Shown here piece after piece: positions 1-6,332 of a stretch of DNA of 9,212 bases. Origin of the DNA: Planctomycetota bacterium (lineage in GTDB: Bacteria; Planctomycetota; Phycisphaerae; WQYP01); the NCBI GenBank assembly GCA_021818565.1, contig JAKATV010000060.1, positions 1 through 9,212 of the forward strand. The letters run 5' to 3'. The translations under genes and the position numbers were made by a program. A model generated the notes under the pieces. The model searched no databases. It was not told the DNA's origin and saw only the letters and a list, made by a program, of their open reading frames with translations. How positions within the stretch are numbered: the stretch's first letter is position 1; each line of letters starts with the position of its first letter.

Positions 1-169
1 GTTTTCCTCGCAAGTTCACCACTCTGCCGATGATACTGCCCTTAGGCCAAACGCGATGGTGCGGTGGCGGCCCCGGAGGGTGTTGGGCCAGAGCCATCGT
101 CCCGGCGCCGAGAACCAGCGCCAAGGCGGTGAGGAATGTAACAATGTGTGGAAACTTGAACCTACGCAT
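1..169 (-). CDS. Secreted protein of unknown function, N-terminal part (runs off left edge)
   Basis: An open frame on the minus strand starts at ATG 169-167 and has no stop before the window edge, so only the first 56 codons are visible. The start is set by an AGGAG ribosome binding site at 176-180, six bases upstream. The protein begins MRRFKFPHIVTFLTALALVL and continues to GAGTMALA: a basic n-region, a hydrophobic core and an A-L-A signal-peptidase-I-like site near residue 28. The mature start is rich in Pro and His (QHPPGPPPHHR), followed by GSIIGRVVNLRGK. That last stretch resembles the first strand of a carboxypeptidase-regulatory-like beta-sandwich, but this is inference from a few residues. 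Export is well supported; the function is not recognised. It follows the PEP-CTERM gene on the same strand. Confidence 0.72.
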   Translation of the reverse strand, partial: MRRFKFPHIVTFLTALALVLGAGTMALAQHPPGPPPHHRVWPKGSIIGRVVNLRGK

Positions 170-175
170 GTAATA

Positions 176-180
176 CTCCT
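176..180 (-). promoter_or_regulatory. Ribosome binding site of the left-edge secreted protein
   Basis: AGGAG on the minus strand, six bases before the ATG at 169. It is what makes this partial frame credible as a gene. Confidence 0.7.
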
Positions 181-186
181 TTTCCT

Positions 187-207
187 AAAAATGCCCCCCT
201 GCGGGGG
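187..207 (-). terminator. Possible intrinsic terminator or leader hairpin downstream of the PEP-CTERM gene
   Basis: Read on the minus strand, five C (207-203), the loop GCA and a G run (199-194) can form a short GC stem. After two bases comes a run of five T (191-187). This is a small rho-independent-terminator shape about 85 bases after the PEP-CTERM stop. The stem is short, and it ends only about six bases before the ribosome binding site of the next gene, so it could instead be a leader hairpin acting on that gene. The rest of 208-292 shows nothing I can name. Confidence 0.35.
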
Positions 208-292
208 ATCTTGTCTACCTTCCCGCCTTGCCCCTTGGGACCAACCGACGGCCGGCTAAGGCTATAGCGCTGTTACGACCAGTCAGATTCAT

Positions 293-1030
293 TCAGGCTG
301 ATTTTCTGCGACGAATCAGTATGCCCAGGCCGCCGACGGCCAGCAGGCTAAGGGTAGCCGGTTCGGGAATCGGGGTGGTGCTGATAATTGTCGATCCCCC
401 CAACGTTCCGAAGATATCGCCGGCCCCCATATTCCCGCTGAATTCCGTGGACAGGGAATAAGGAGTGACGACACTCACAGGGGTTTGCGAGCTGCGGAAT
501 GTATACGACTGCGTATTGGTGCTGGCGTTCGTGGAGATCGGCGAATTAGTCGGGCTGAGACTGTCGGCATAAGTGTAAGGACTGGTGCCGCTGGCGGCGC
601 CCGATTTCATTGCAACCAAATCACTCTGGGTGGTTGTGGTGGTGTCCAGTACGCCGGAAGTTTCCAGATAGACCGTAGACCCCGTGAAAGTAAAGCCGGT
701 GTCGGTCACCTGAATTTCATACGTGACCGTGCCGGTGGAATTTTCGGCGAGGTTGTCGATTGTGAGTTGCAGATTAGCCTTGTCGCTACTGGTGCTATTG
801 GTGGCCAAGGCGTTAATACTCGACCAGCTAAGACCGCTGGTGCTGAGAGTATAACCGCCGGAATTAGCGAACTGACCCGATGTACCGGACTGGTTGGTTA
901 TTGGAATAAAACTTCCGCCGTTGACCGCGATCTCAACTGTCGGTGAGAGCATACTCGCCTGGGCCAAGCCAGCCGAGGCCAACCCCGCGGCCAAGGCCGC
1001 GCCCATGCTGAAATAGAAACACTTACTCAT
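293..1030 (-). CDS. PEP-CTERM sorting-domain protein, exported
   Basis: This 245-residue protein is probably exported and then processed or anchored by an exosortase. Residues 1-25 (MSKCFYFSMG, then an Ala/Gly/Leu-rich core to GLAQA) form a signal peptide. The middle (about 26-215) is rich in Ser, Thr, Asn and Gly, has almost no Cys and looks like a beta-rich, low-charge extracellular protein; I recognise no catalytic domain. The C-terminus holds the sorting signal: PEP at 222-224, a hydrophobic helix at about 227-239, then RRRK at 240-243. I chose ATG 1030 over the in-frame ATG at 1090 because the signal peptide begins there and an AGGGG ribosome binding site (1038-1042) lies seven bases upstream. 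The 20 extra residues of the longer form would bury the signal peptide. A promoter lies upstream at 1134-1162. No exosortase gene is in the window. Family knowledge: such proteins are often linked to exopolysaccharide or surface structures; the specific role here is unknown. Confidence 0.9.
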   Translation of the reverse strand: MSKCFYFSMGAALAAGLASAGLAQASMLSPTVEIAVNGGSFIPITNQSGTSGQFANSGGYTLSTSGLSWSSINALATNSTSSDKANLQLTIDNLAENSTGTVTYEIQVTDTGFTFTGSTVYLETSGVLDTTTTTQSDLVAMKSGAASGTSPYTYADSLSPTNSPISTNASTNTQSYTFRSSQTPVSVVTPYSLSTEFSGNMGAGDIFGTLGGSTIISTTPIPEPATLSLLAVGGLGILIRRRKSA

Positions 1031-1133
1031 AACACTACCCCTGTGACGATAAAGAGAATCGAAGCAATGGCCCGCAAACACCGCGGACACAAAGAAAGGT
1101 CAAGCTCTCTTAACATCTCTAACCTATAAACAT

Positions 1134-1162
1134 ACTGTAGACCGTTCTCGGACGTTTGTCAA
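1134..1162 (-). promoter_or_regulatory. Sigma70-type promoter of the PEP-CTERM gene
   Basis: On the minus strand, a perfect -35 TTGACA (1162-1157) is followed by a 17-base spacer and a -10 TACAGT (1139-1134). The flanks are AT-rich. Transcription would start near 1127, giving a leader of roughly 97 bases before the ATG at 1030. Confidence 0.7.
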
Positions 1163-1213
1163 GAAAAATCTCAAAAATAATTTTCGGCCCGCATGGAACG
1201 TACGATACGGAGA

Positions 1214-1235
1214 CGAAAAGGTGACATCCACCTTT
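1214..1235 (+). repeat. Left REP-like hairpin
   Basis: It contains AAAGGTG (1217-1223), a five-base loop ACATC and CACCTTT (1229-1235), a perfect 7-bp stem. It is the exact inverse of the right copy at 1506-1527. Confidence 0.85.
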
Positions 1236-1274
1236 ATTGACATTTGGCGAGGCTGGAAATAGGCTATTTGGTTT

Positions 1275-1498
1275 ACGCCGAGAACCGCATGGGTCGATTT
1301 GGGCGGCGTGATGTATCATGTGCTCAACCGCGGGAATGGGCTCAGGCGTGTTTTCCGCAAGCCGGGCGACTACCTGGCGTTCACTAACATGCTGGTGGCG
1401 ACCCAAGAGCGTGCTGCGGTGGAGGTATTTGCATTTTGCCTGATGCCCAACCATTGGCATTTGCCGCTTCGTCCCAGGGGGATGGGGGCTTGGCGGCA
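1275..1498 (+). pseudogene. REP-associated tyrosine transposase (Y1_Tnp / IS200-like), N-terminal fragment
   Basis: This would be an HUH single-strand transposase acting on REP hairpins. Visible family signatures are GGVMYHVLNRGNG near the start, KPGDYLAF, and MPNHWH (codons 1443-1460), which carries the His-x-His metal-binding motif. Only about 70 residues are readable, against roughly 200 or more in the family, and the region with the catalytic Tyr is absent. The first family-like codons are ACG CCG AGA at 1275, where an ATG is normally expected, so the start looks decayed. After PRG near 1480, homology continues one frame over (DGGLAA) and meets a stop at 1499, which indicates a frameshift in the G run. 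It is non-functional; the family assignment is confident. Confidence 0.85.
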
Positions 1499-1503
1499 TG
1501 ATG

Positions 1504-1527
1504 GAAAAGGTGGATGTCACCTTTTCG
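1504..1527 (-). repeat. Right REP-like hairpin, next to the glucoamylase stop
   Basis: Bases 1504-1512 pair perfectly with 1518-1526 (9 bp) around a five-base loop; the core is the inverse of the left copy. It begins 12 bases past the glucoamylase stop on the minus strand, and its descending arm ends in TTTT. It could therefore also end glucoamylase transcription; that use is inference. Confidence 0.85.
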
Positions 1528-1538
1528 CGTCTGGGCCA

Positions 1539-4022
1539 TCAAGGCGTCCCCTTCTGCGCCGGGCCATCACTGCAGGGTGAGCTAATCTGAACAACAAAGT
1601 TCGTACCCTCCCAACGATCCGCGTCCGGCCAATAAAATGTAAATTGAACCTGCCGGCCTTCGGCCATCTCTCCGGTTGGCAAATCCGCTAAATGAACCGG
1701 CAGCCCGGGACTATGGGTTTTTACATCATGTACGGTATCCCAATCGTCGGCCGTCCAGTGAATCACAGCCGGGGCCATTGTTTCTATACGCAGCAGCTTT
1801 CCGGCCGGCATGACTCGCAGCTTATGGTTAAACCGCCAGATCATACGCGGGGATATGGTTTTGTCGGTGAGGTAACGCCGGACGGTTTGCGGCGGCATGT
1901 CGAAAACACACCCATCAACCAATGAACGGCGCAGCTTCAGGTATTCCGCATGAGCCCAAACCAGCGGCATGGCCGAACCGGAAGGCCGACCAAAATACAG
2001 CTCGCGCTTAGGCATATCTGGGGAATCCCAGACTTGCTCGGAGATAAAGCCGCTTTTGTTGGCAAAAGATTCCATCGCAGTCAGCAATTGCCGAGCTGCT
2101 TCCACCCGGCCCGCCGCAAGTTCGCAATGGGCCCGCTCGCCGGTAAGCAGCGGCCAGCCGCGACCAATCCCAGTTCCATCAAACGGTGAGCCGTCCTCAT
2201 GTTCGCCATAGCCGTCATCGTTGTAGCGATGCCACGTGGGACCGGCGGGGGTTTCCACCTTGAGCAATGCGTCGATGATTTTGGCTGTGTCGGCAATGCG
2301 CGGGTCGTCACCTGATCGCAAACCAAAACGCACCAGCGCCAAAGCATCCGGGCTTATCAAGTGGCCGGCCTTGCGGGTGTCGTCGGTACTGGCAACATTC
2401 TTGACGCGCACACTTCCCCGGAAACGCGACTCGCCGAGAGCAATCCCCTCCGGGGCAATCCGCACGTAATAGCCTCCCACCTTGTACTTGCGGCACCAGT
2501 CCGTACCGGACACGTACATCCAGCGATCGATGGAGGCATGCCACACATCCGCGGTCTGGCGCAGATAAGTCGCAATGGTACCTTCATGATTCAAATCCGC
2601 CATATCCGCCGCCGCCAGAAGGGCCGCGATTTCCACAGCCACGGTAAACGGCGTATAGCCGGGGTCTTCCTCCCAGCGATCCTGCGGACTTACCGGGCCG
2701 TTGCGAGCCAAATAGCCCGCAGCCTGTCGCACCATCGGCCAAAAGCGGGCCATAGCGCCCTCGGCTAAAGCGTTGTGTCGATGGGCCAGATCCACCAGAA
2801 GAACAGGCAACGCCGTTTCATCCATCTGAATGCCGGTCCAATACGGTGTGCCATCCGCCCACATGTTCTGCGGCCAATGCCCATTCGTTTGCTGCGTAGC
2901 CTGCAAATAGCTCAGCGCCCGGCGCACGTCCTCATGCGCACCGGCGGCCAGCAACCCGCCCGCCGCTTCCACCATGTCCCGCGACCAAACCAGATGGTAG
3001 CCGCTTAAATCATCATCTCCCTTGCTGAATCCCCACGGAATCGAAAGACTGGCAATGAAACCGCCGGCCATGGTTTTGGATTCATGCATCCGCAAAACCG
3101 CTAAGCTTACCGCCGAAAGATCACCCGCGGTAGCTTCGCTCTTGAACGGCGGTGCGTGCGTCTTGATCCATTCCTGCCAGCCATGGACATAATCATGCTT
3201 GACCTTGTTAAAACCGTCGCGCAGGCTGGCTCGGGCAGTTCGGGCGGCTCTTTCCGGGCTATCGCCAAAACCCAGCGCCAGCACAAACCCCCCATGCGAC
3301 ATTGTCAGGTCAATTTCGGCCACCATGGCCACATTGCCATTTTCAGCCCGGGTGTATTGCCAAGTCATTTGTTTGTGCGCTTCAATATCCCGCCATCCAT
3401 CGGATGAACCCACGTAACCGACCGATTCCTTGAGCCATGCCGCGGAACACGCCAGCGCCAGGGCGGCGCCCTTCCGCTGCGCAAAAAGCGTCGGCATGCC
3501 TTCAAATTCCTCCACCCAGGCGGTATTGCCGCTGCCACGGTTGTTTAAATGCGGGGCCAGCAGAACATAAAGGCGATAATCGGATAATGCCCCTTGCAGG
3601 GCGGTAAAATGGATGTGTTGCAGCAGCGTATCCCGGTGGGGGTCGGTGATGATCTGTTTTTCAATGCGGTAGCGCCCCGCCGTACACGTATTAACCAGCC
3701 CGAACGCCGGCACCCCCTCGGCCATCCAATGGATGACGGATTCGGTACTGCGTTTTTCCTCCGAGAAAAAATCCTTCCCGTCCGTGACAATCAAACCCAT
3801 ATCGCGGATGCAGGCTTTATCAATGTGCGAGTAGTACACCTCGTTGACGATTCCGTGGCTAAGTGTAAACCACACGTGGCTGTCGTTGCCCAGCGCGGCG
3901 CCAACGCCGGTTTTAGCGCTGGAAGTCCAGCGCGGCGTTATTCCCGGTCCGCCGGGGGCGGAGCAATTTTGCCGGGCGATGTTATCTGCTTGATTATCCG
4001 CTTTTATCATCTCGGTGGTCAT
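1539..4022 (-). CDS. Glucoamylase, glycoside hydrolase family 15 (glucan 1,4-alpha-glucosidase)
   Basis: It hydrolyses terminal alpha-1,4 (and usually some alpha-1,6) bonds of glucans and releases beta-D-glucose. At 827 residues it has the bacterial glucoamylase/glucodextranase layout. The N-terminal beta-domain runs over about residues 24-290, opening with GGPGITPRWTSSAKTGVGAA. The (alpha/alpha)6 catalytic barrel covers about 300-700, with IPWGFSKGDDDLSGYHLVWSRDM (327-350, WSRD at 346-349) and NGHWPQNMW (380-388). The RWEEDPGYTPFT segment (449-460) has E451 in the position of the general acid. Further on come SEQVWD (661-666) and SGSAMPLVWAHAEYLKL (681-697). A further C-terminal part covers about 700-827. 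I could not place the catalytic base with confidence (E662 or E693 are candidates). No signal peptide is visible, so it is probably cytoplasmic and acts on glycogen or maltodextrin. The start at 4022 has a modest AGGG site about ten bases upstream. It follows the small membrane peptide by 61 bases and ends 12 bases from a REP-like hairpin. Confidence 0.93.
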   Translation of the reverse strand: MTTEMIKADNQADNIARQNCSAPGGPGITPRWTSSAKTGVGAALGNDSHVWFTLSHGIVNEVYYSHIDKACIRDMGLIVTDGKDFFSEEKRSTESVIHWMAEGVPAFGLVNTCTAGRYRIEKQIITDPHRDTLLQHIHFTALQGALSDYRLYVLLAPHLNNRGSGNTAWVEEFEGMPTLFAQRKGAALALACSAAWLKESVGYVGSSDGWRDIEAHKQMTWQYTRAENGNVAMVAEIDLTMSHGGFVLALGFGDSPERAARTARASLRDGFNKVKHDYVHGWQEWIKTHAPPFKSEATAGDLSAVSLAVLRMHESKTMAGGFIASLSIPWGFSKGDDDLSGYHLVWSRDMVEAAGGLLAAGAHEDVRRALSYLQATQQTNGHWPQNMWADGTPYWTGIQMDETALPVLLVDLAHRHNALAEGAMARFWPMVRQAAGYLARNGPVSPQDRWEEDPGYTPFTVAVEIAALLAAADMADLNHEGTIATYLRQTADVWHASIDRWMYVSGTDWCRKYKVGGYYVRIAPEGIALGESRFRGSVRVKNVASTDDTRKAGHLISPDALALVRFGLRSGDDPRIADTAKIIDALLKVETPAGPTWHRYNDDGYGEHEDGSPFDGTGIGRGWPLLTGERAHCELAAGRVEAARQLLTAMESFANKSGFISEQVWDSPDMPKRELYFGRPSGSAMPLVWAHAEYLKLRRSLVDGCVFDMPPQTVRRYLTDKTISPRMIWRFNHKLRVMPAGKLLRIETMAPAVIHWTADDWDTVHDVKTHSPGLPVHLADLPTGEMAEGRQVQFTFYWPDADRWEGTNFVVQISSPCSDGPAQKGTP

Positions 4023-4083
4023 GGTTTAACTACCCTCTTTCATCCTTGGCAGTTCACTTAACACGCGGATGGTGAACGCATGA

Positions 4084-4188
4084 TCATTTCTTGAGCAACT
4101 TGATAATCACGATCACCAGCACAACCAGCACCAGTACGCCGATTGCCATCCACATCCACATCCCTCCGGCCATCCAGCCATTCATCAT
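4084..4188 (-). CDS. 34-residue single-pass membrane peptide, Met/Trp-rich N-terminus
   Basis: This small gene starts at ATG 4188 and ends with TGA at 4086-4084. The peptide begins MMNGWMAGGMWMWM and continues with a hydrophobic helix (about 15-29, Ala, Ile, Val and Leu) ending in KLLKK. Six of the first 14 residues are Met and three are Trp; the positive tail suggests an N-out, C-in orientation. A strong AAGGAG ribosome binding site at 4196-4201 lies seven bases upstream, and a TATAAT hexamer lies at 4255-4260. A longer frame reading through from 4605 ignores this site and overlaps the HAD gene, so it is not believed. It leads the glucoamylase gene on the same strand. Similar short Met/Trp-rich membrane peptides are known in bacteria, but I know no proven function. 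A shadow ORF is the main alternative; the ribosome binding site and amphipathic layout argue against it. Confidence 0.7.
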   Translation of the reverse strand: MMNGWMAGGMWMWMAIGVLVLVVLVIVIIKLLKK

Positions 4189-4195
4189 GATTAAG

Positions 4196-4201
4196 CTCCT
4201 T
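4196..4201 (-). promoter_or_regulatory. Ribosome binding site of the small membrane peptide
   Basis: AAGGAG on the minus strand, seven bases before ATG 4188. The surrounding AAGGAGCTTAAT is repeated exactly before gnd (5247-5258). Confidence 0.75.
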
Positions 4202-4254
4202 TTGTTATGCTGCGACCAGCCCGCCACCGCACCATCCAGACCGGGTACTGCGAC

Positions 4255-4260
4255 ATTATA
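4255..4260 (-). promoter_or_regulatory. -10 element for the small peptide-glucoamylase operon
   Basis: An exact TATAAT on the minus strand (4260-4255). The best -35 candidates are poor (TTGTGT with a 15-base spacer), so this may be a weak or activated promoter. The leader to ATG 4188 would be about 60 bases. Confidence 0.5.
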
Positions 4261-4305
4261 CCCATTTGGAACGGCACACAAAATATTCCTTATCCCGAAC
4301 CACGT

Positions 4306-4311
4306 TATAAT
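4306..4311 (+). promoter_or_regulatory. -10 element for the HAD-gnd-zwf cluster
   Basis: An exact TATAAT on the plus strand, 31 bases before the HAD start codon, giving a leader of about 25 bases. No good -35 is seen 16-18 bases upstream (ATATTC region), so an activator may be needed. Confidence 0.55.
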
Positions 4312-4342
4312 GAGGTGTGTCTGTTGGAAAGGATTCGACGCC

Positions 4343-5164
4343 ATGAGCATACGCCAGTCTCTGAAATCCAAACCGGTGCGATTGTTAATTGCGGATGTGG
4401 ATGGCACCCTGGTCACCAAAGACAAAGTGCTTACCGCCCGGGCCCGCCGCGCGGTGCAAAAATTAAATGTTGCCGGAATTAAGTTTGCCATCACCAGCGG
4501 TCGCCCGCCGCGCGGCATGTCCATGTTGATTCGGACACTGAAAATTACCACGCCTATATCGGCCTTCAATGGCGGGCTTTTTGTCCGGCCGGATTTAACC
4601 ATCATGGATCAAAAGGTTCTGCCGGCGGTGGTGGCCGGAAAAGTCATCCCGGCCATTCAGGCCCATCACCTTGATGTGTGGGTGTATCGCGGGAAGGACT
4701 GGTTTGTGTTGAAAAAAAACGGCCCGCATGTGGATCGCGAAACCCGGACGGTGAAATTCAAGCCCAAAGTGGTGGCCAATTTTGACAAGCTGCTGAATCA
4801 TGTGGTGAAAATTGTGGGCGTCAGTGATGACCTGGCCGCGGTGGCCCGGGCGGAGGCGGATGTTCGCCATGAGCTTGGCGATCATGTATCCGCCGCCCGC
4901 TCGCAGCCGTATTATCTGGATGTCACCCATCCGGACGCCAACAAGGGTGGGGTGGTGCGCCGGTTATCAAAAGAATTTGATATTCCGCCGGCGAAAATTG
5001 CCACCATCGGTGATATGCCCAACGATGTGCTGATGTTTGCCCTAAGCGGTCTGAGCATCGCCATGGGCAACGCGGACGCGCAGGTGCAGCGGGCCGCCCG
5101 ACACGTAACCGCATCCAATGAAGAAGAAGGTTTTGCCATGGCGGTGGAAAAGTATGTTCTTTGA
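4343..5164 (+). CDS. HAD-superfamily hydrolase, Cof/subclass IIB sugar-phosphatase type
   Basis: This 273-residue protein belongs to the Cof-type haloacid dehalogenase phosphatases, which remove phosphate from small sugar phosphates or related metabolites. All core motifs are present: DVDGT at 18-22 (nucleophile D18, acid/base D20), TSGR at 51-54, FNGG at 75-78, the conserved Lys in NKGG (K201), and GDMPND at 223-228 with the Mg-binding acidic residues. A C2-type cap lies between about residues 85 and 190, and the length is normal for the family. ATG 4343 is chosen because AAGGA (4329-4333) lies nine bases upstream and the family N-terminus begins there; the in-frame extension back to 4091 runs through the promoter region and the opposite-strand peptide. 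It heads the gnd-zwf cluster, so a sugar-phosphate or sugar-acid phosphate substrate is plausible, but sequence does not decide it. Confidence 0.9.
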   Translation: MSIRQSLKSKPVRLLIADVDGTLVTKDKVLTARARRAVQKLNVAGIKFAITSGRPPRGMSMLIRTLKITTPISAFNGGLFVRPDLTIMDQKVLPAVVAGKVIPAIQAHHLDVWVYRGKDWFVLKKNGPHVDRETRTVKFKPKVVANFDKLLNHVVKIVGVSDDLAAVARAEADVRHELGDHVSAARSQPYYLDVTHPDANKGGVVRRLSKEFDIPPAKIATIGDMPNDVLMFALSGLSIAMGNADAQVQRAARHVTASNEEEGFAMAVEKYVL

Positions 5165-5259
5165 GGAGCCAGGACTTGGGGGACAGGGGATGGGACGATG
5201 GCGGCCCAACCCGGTCCCGAAGGCTTTATAGTGGACACTTAAAAATAAGGAGCTTAATT

Positions 5260-6288
5260 ATGGACATCGGTATGATCGGACTTGGGCGCATGGGCGCGAA
5301 TATGGTGGAGCGGCTCATGCATGGCGGGCACCATTGCGTGGTGTTTGATATGAATCAGAAAAATGTAAAGGCCTTGGCGTCCAAGGGTGCGGTGGGCGGC
5401 ACATCGTTGAAAGATTTGGTTAAAAAACTACCCAAGCCGCGGGCAATATGGATGATGGTTCCCGCCGGCGCGGTGGATGCGACGCTCGAAAAGCTCACGC
5501 CACTGCTGGAATCGGGCGACATTGTCATTGACGGCGGGAATTCCTATTATCACGATGACATTCGTCGGGCTAAAAAGTTAAAGGAAAGCGGCCTGCATTA
5601 CGTGGATATCGGCACCTCCGGCGGCGTGTGGGGCGCCCAGCGGGGCTATTGCCTGATGGTGGGTGGCGAAGCGACCGTAGTGCAGCAACTGGATCCGATT
5701 TTAGCGACGTTGGCTCCTGGCATCAAGACCGCGCCGCGCACGCCCGGTCGTGAAAAAATGCCGCCAAGCACCGCCGAAAACGGCTACCTGCATTGCGGAC
5801 CGCATGGGGCGGGGCATTTTGTCAAAATGGTGCATAATGGTATTGAATATGGCCTGATGGCGGCCTATGCCGAGGGACTTAACATTCTCAAACATGCCGA
5901 TATCGGCATGCGGAAACAGTCCGCCGACGATGCGGAAACCACGCCACTGCGCACGCCGGAGTATTATCAATATGATCTGAATATTGCCAATGTCGCCGAA
6001 GTATGGCGGCGCGGTTCGGTGATCGGGTCGTGGTTGTTGGACCTGACCGCCATTGCCTTGGTGAAAAATCCGGATATGGACGAGTTTCAGGGACGGGTGT
6101 CCGATTCTGGTGAAGGCCGGTGGACCATTACCGCCGCCATGGATGAGGCAGTTCCCGTTCCCGTACTCAGTGCGGCGCTATATGAACGCTTCAGTTCGCG
6201 TGGCCAGGCGGAATTCACCGATCGACTGCTTTCGGCGATGCGTTTTGAATTCGGCGGCCACTTGGAAAAAGCAGCGGAGAAATCTTAA
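5260..6288 (+). CDS. gnd: 6-phosphogluconate dehydrogenase, decarboxylating (short, YqeC/GndA-related type)
   Basis: It oxidatively decarboxylates 6-phosphogluconate to ribulose 5-phosphate in the cytoplasm. The 342-residue length fits the short bacterial type rather than the ~470-residue classical Gnd. Motifs: dinucleotide-binding GLGRMG at 7-12, with D30 at the end of the second strand (VVFD); VPAG 67-70; DGGNS 91-95; substrate loop GTSGG 118-122; and the catalytic stretch GHFVKMVHNGIEYG 185-198, with K189, H192, N193 and E196. SDSGEGRWT (281-289) and the C-terminal RFEFGGH (328-334) are typical of the short group. D30, in place of the NADP-binding Asn-Arg-Thr of the long enzymes, suggests NAD preference (inference). 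The start has AAGGAG at 5247-5252, seven bases upstream; the frame extension to 5161 overlaps the HAD stop and precedes the Rossmann start. It sits 95 bases after the HAD gene and 44 before zwf. Confidence 0.95.
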   Translation: MDIGMIGLGRMGANMVERLMHGGHHCVVFDMNQKNVKALASKGAVGGTSLKDLVKKLPKPRAIWMMVPAGAVDATLEKLTPLLESGDIVIDGGNSYYHDDIRRAKKLKESGLHYVDIGTSGGVWGAQRGYCLMVGGEATVVQQLDPILATLAPGIKTAPRTPGREKMPPSTAENGYLHCGPHGAGHFVKMVHNGIEYGLMAAYAEGLNILKHADIGMRKQSADDAETTPLRTPEYYQYDLNIANVAEVWRRGSVIGSWLLDLTAIALVKNPDMDEFQGRVSDSGEGRWTITAAMDEAVPVPVLSAALYERFSSRGQAEFTDRLLSAMRFEFGGHLEKAAEKS

Positions 6289-6332
6289 ACGCACCGACGC
6301 GGCAGCGCCCGCCGAACAACAGGAAAAATCGT

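Larger units (their letters stand above)
1214..1527. mobile_element. RAYT remnant flanked by inverted REP-like hairpins
   Basis: A unit of about 314 bases is bounded by two copies of a 22-base sequence in inverted orientation (1214-1235 and 1506-1527, identical along their full length). Each copy is itself a small hairpin. Between them lies the N-terminal part of a REP-associated tyrosine transposase. RAYT genes are known to be flanked by such hairpins, which are their substrates. The enzyme is truncated and frame-damaged, so the unit is not autonomous. The ORF readings on the minus strand here are shadows. Confidence 0.8.

Noticed and set aside
485..946. 153-codon plus-strand frame inside the PEP-CTERM gene
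   Set aside because: It is antisense to a gene with a clear signal peptide and sorting signal, with no ribosome binding site or recognisable family.
1119..1520. 133-codon minus-strand frame across the RAYT region
   Set aside because: It is antisense to the recognisable transposase fragment and covers both hairpins and the PEP-CTERM promoter; no protein-like features.
3594..4061. 155-codon plus-strand frame opposite the glucoamylase N-terminus
   Set aside because: A shadow of a confidently identified GH15 gene.
4091..4342. In-frame 84-residue N-terminal extension of the HAD protein
   Set aside because: It runs through the promoter region and opposite the small membrane peptide, has no family similarity, and a proper ribosome binding site precedes ATG 4343.
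5161..5259. N-terminal extension of Gnd overlapping the HAD stop
   Set aside because: The Rossmann fold starts right at MDIGMIGLGRMG, and a strong AAGGAG precedes ATG 5260.
5165..5259. G-rich stretch (runs GGGGG, GGGG, GGG) and a TATAGT hexamer between HAD and gnd
   Set aside because: The G runs are too uneven to claim a quadruplex, and TATAGT (5227-5232) has no -35 partner; not enough to call an internal promoter.
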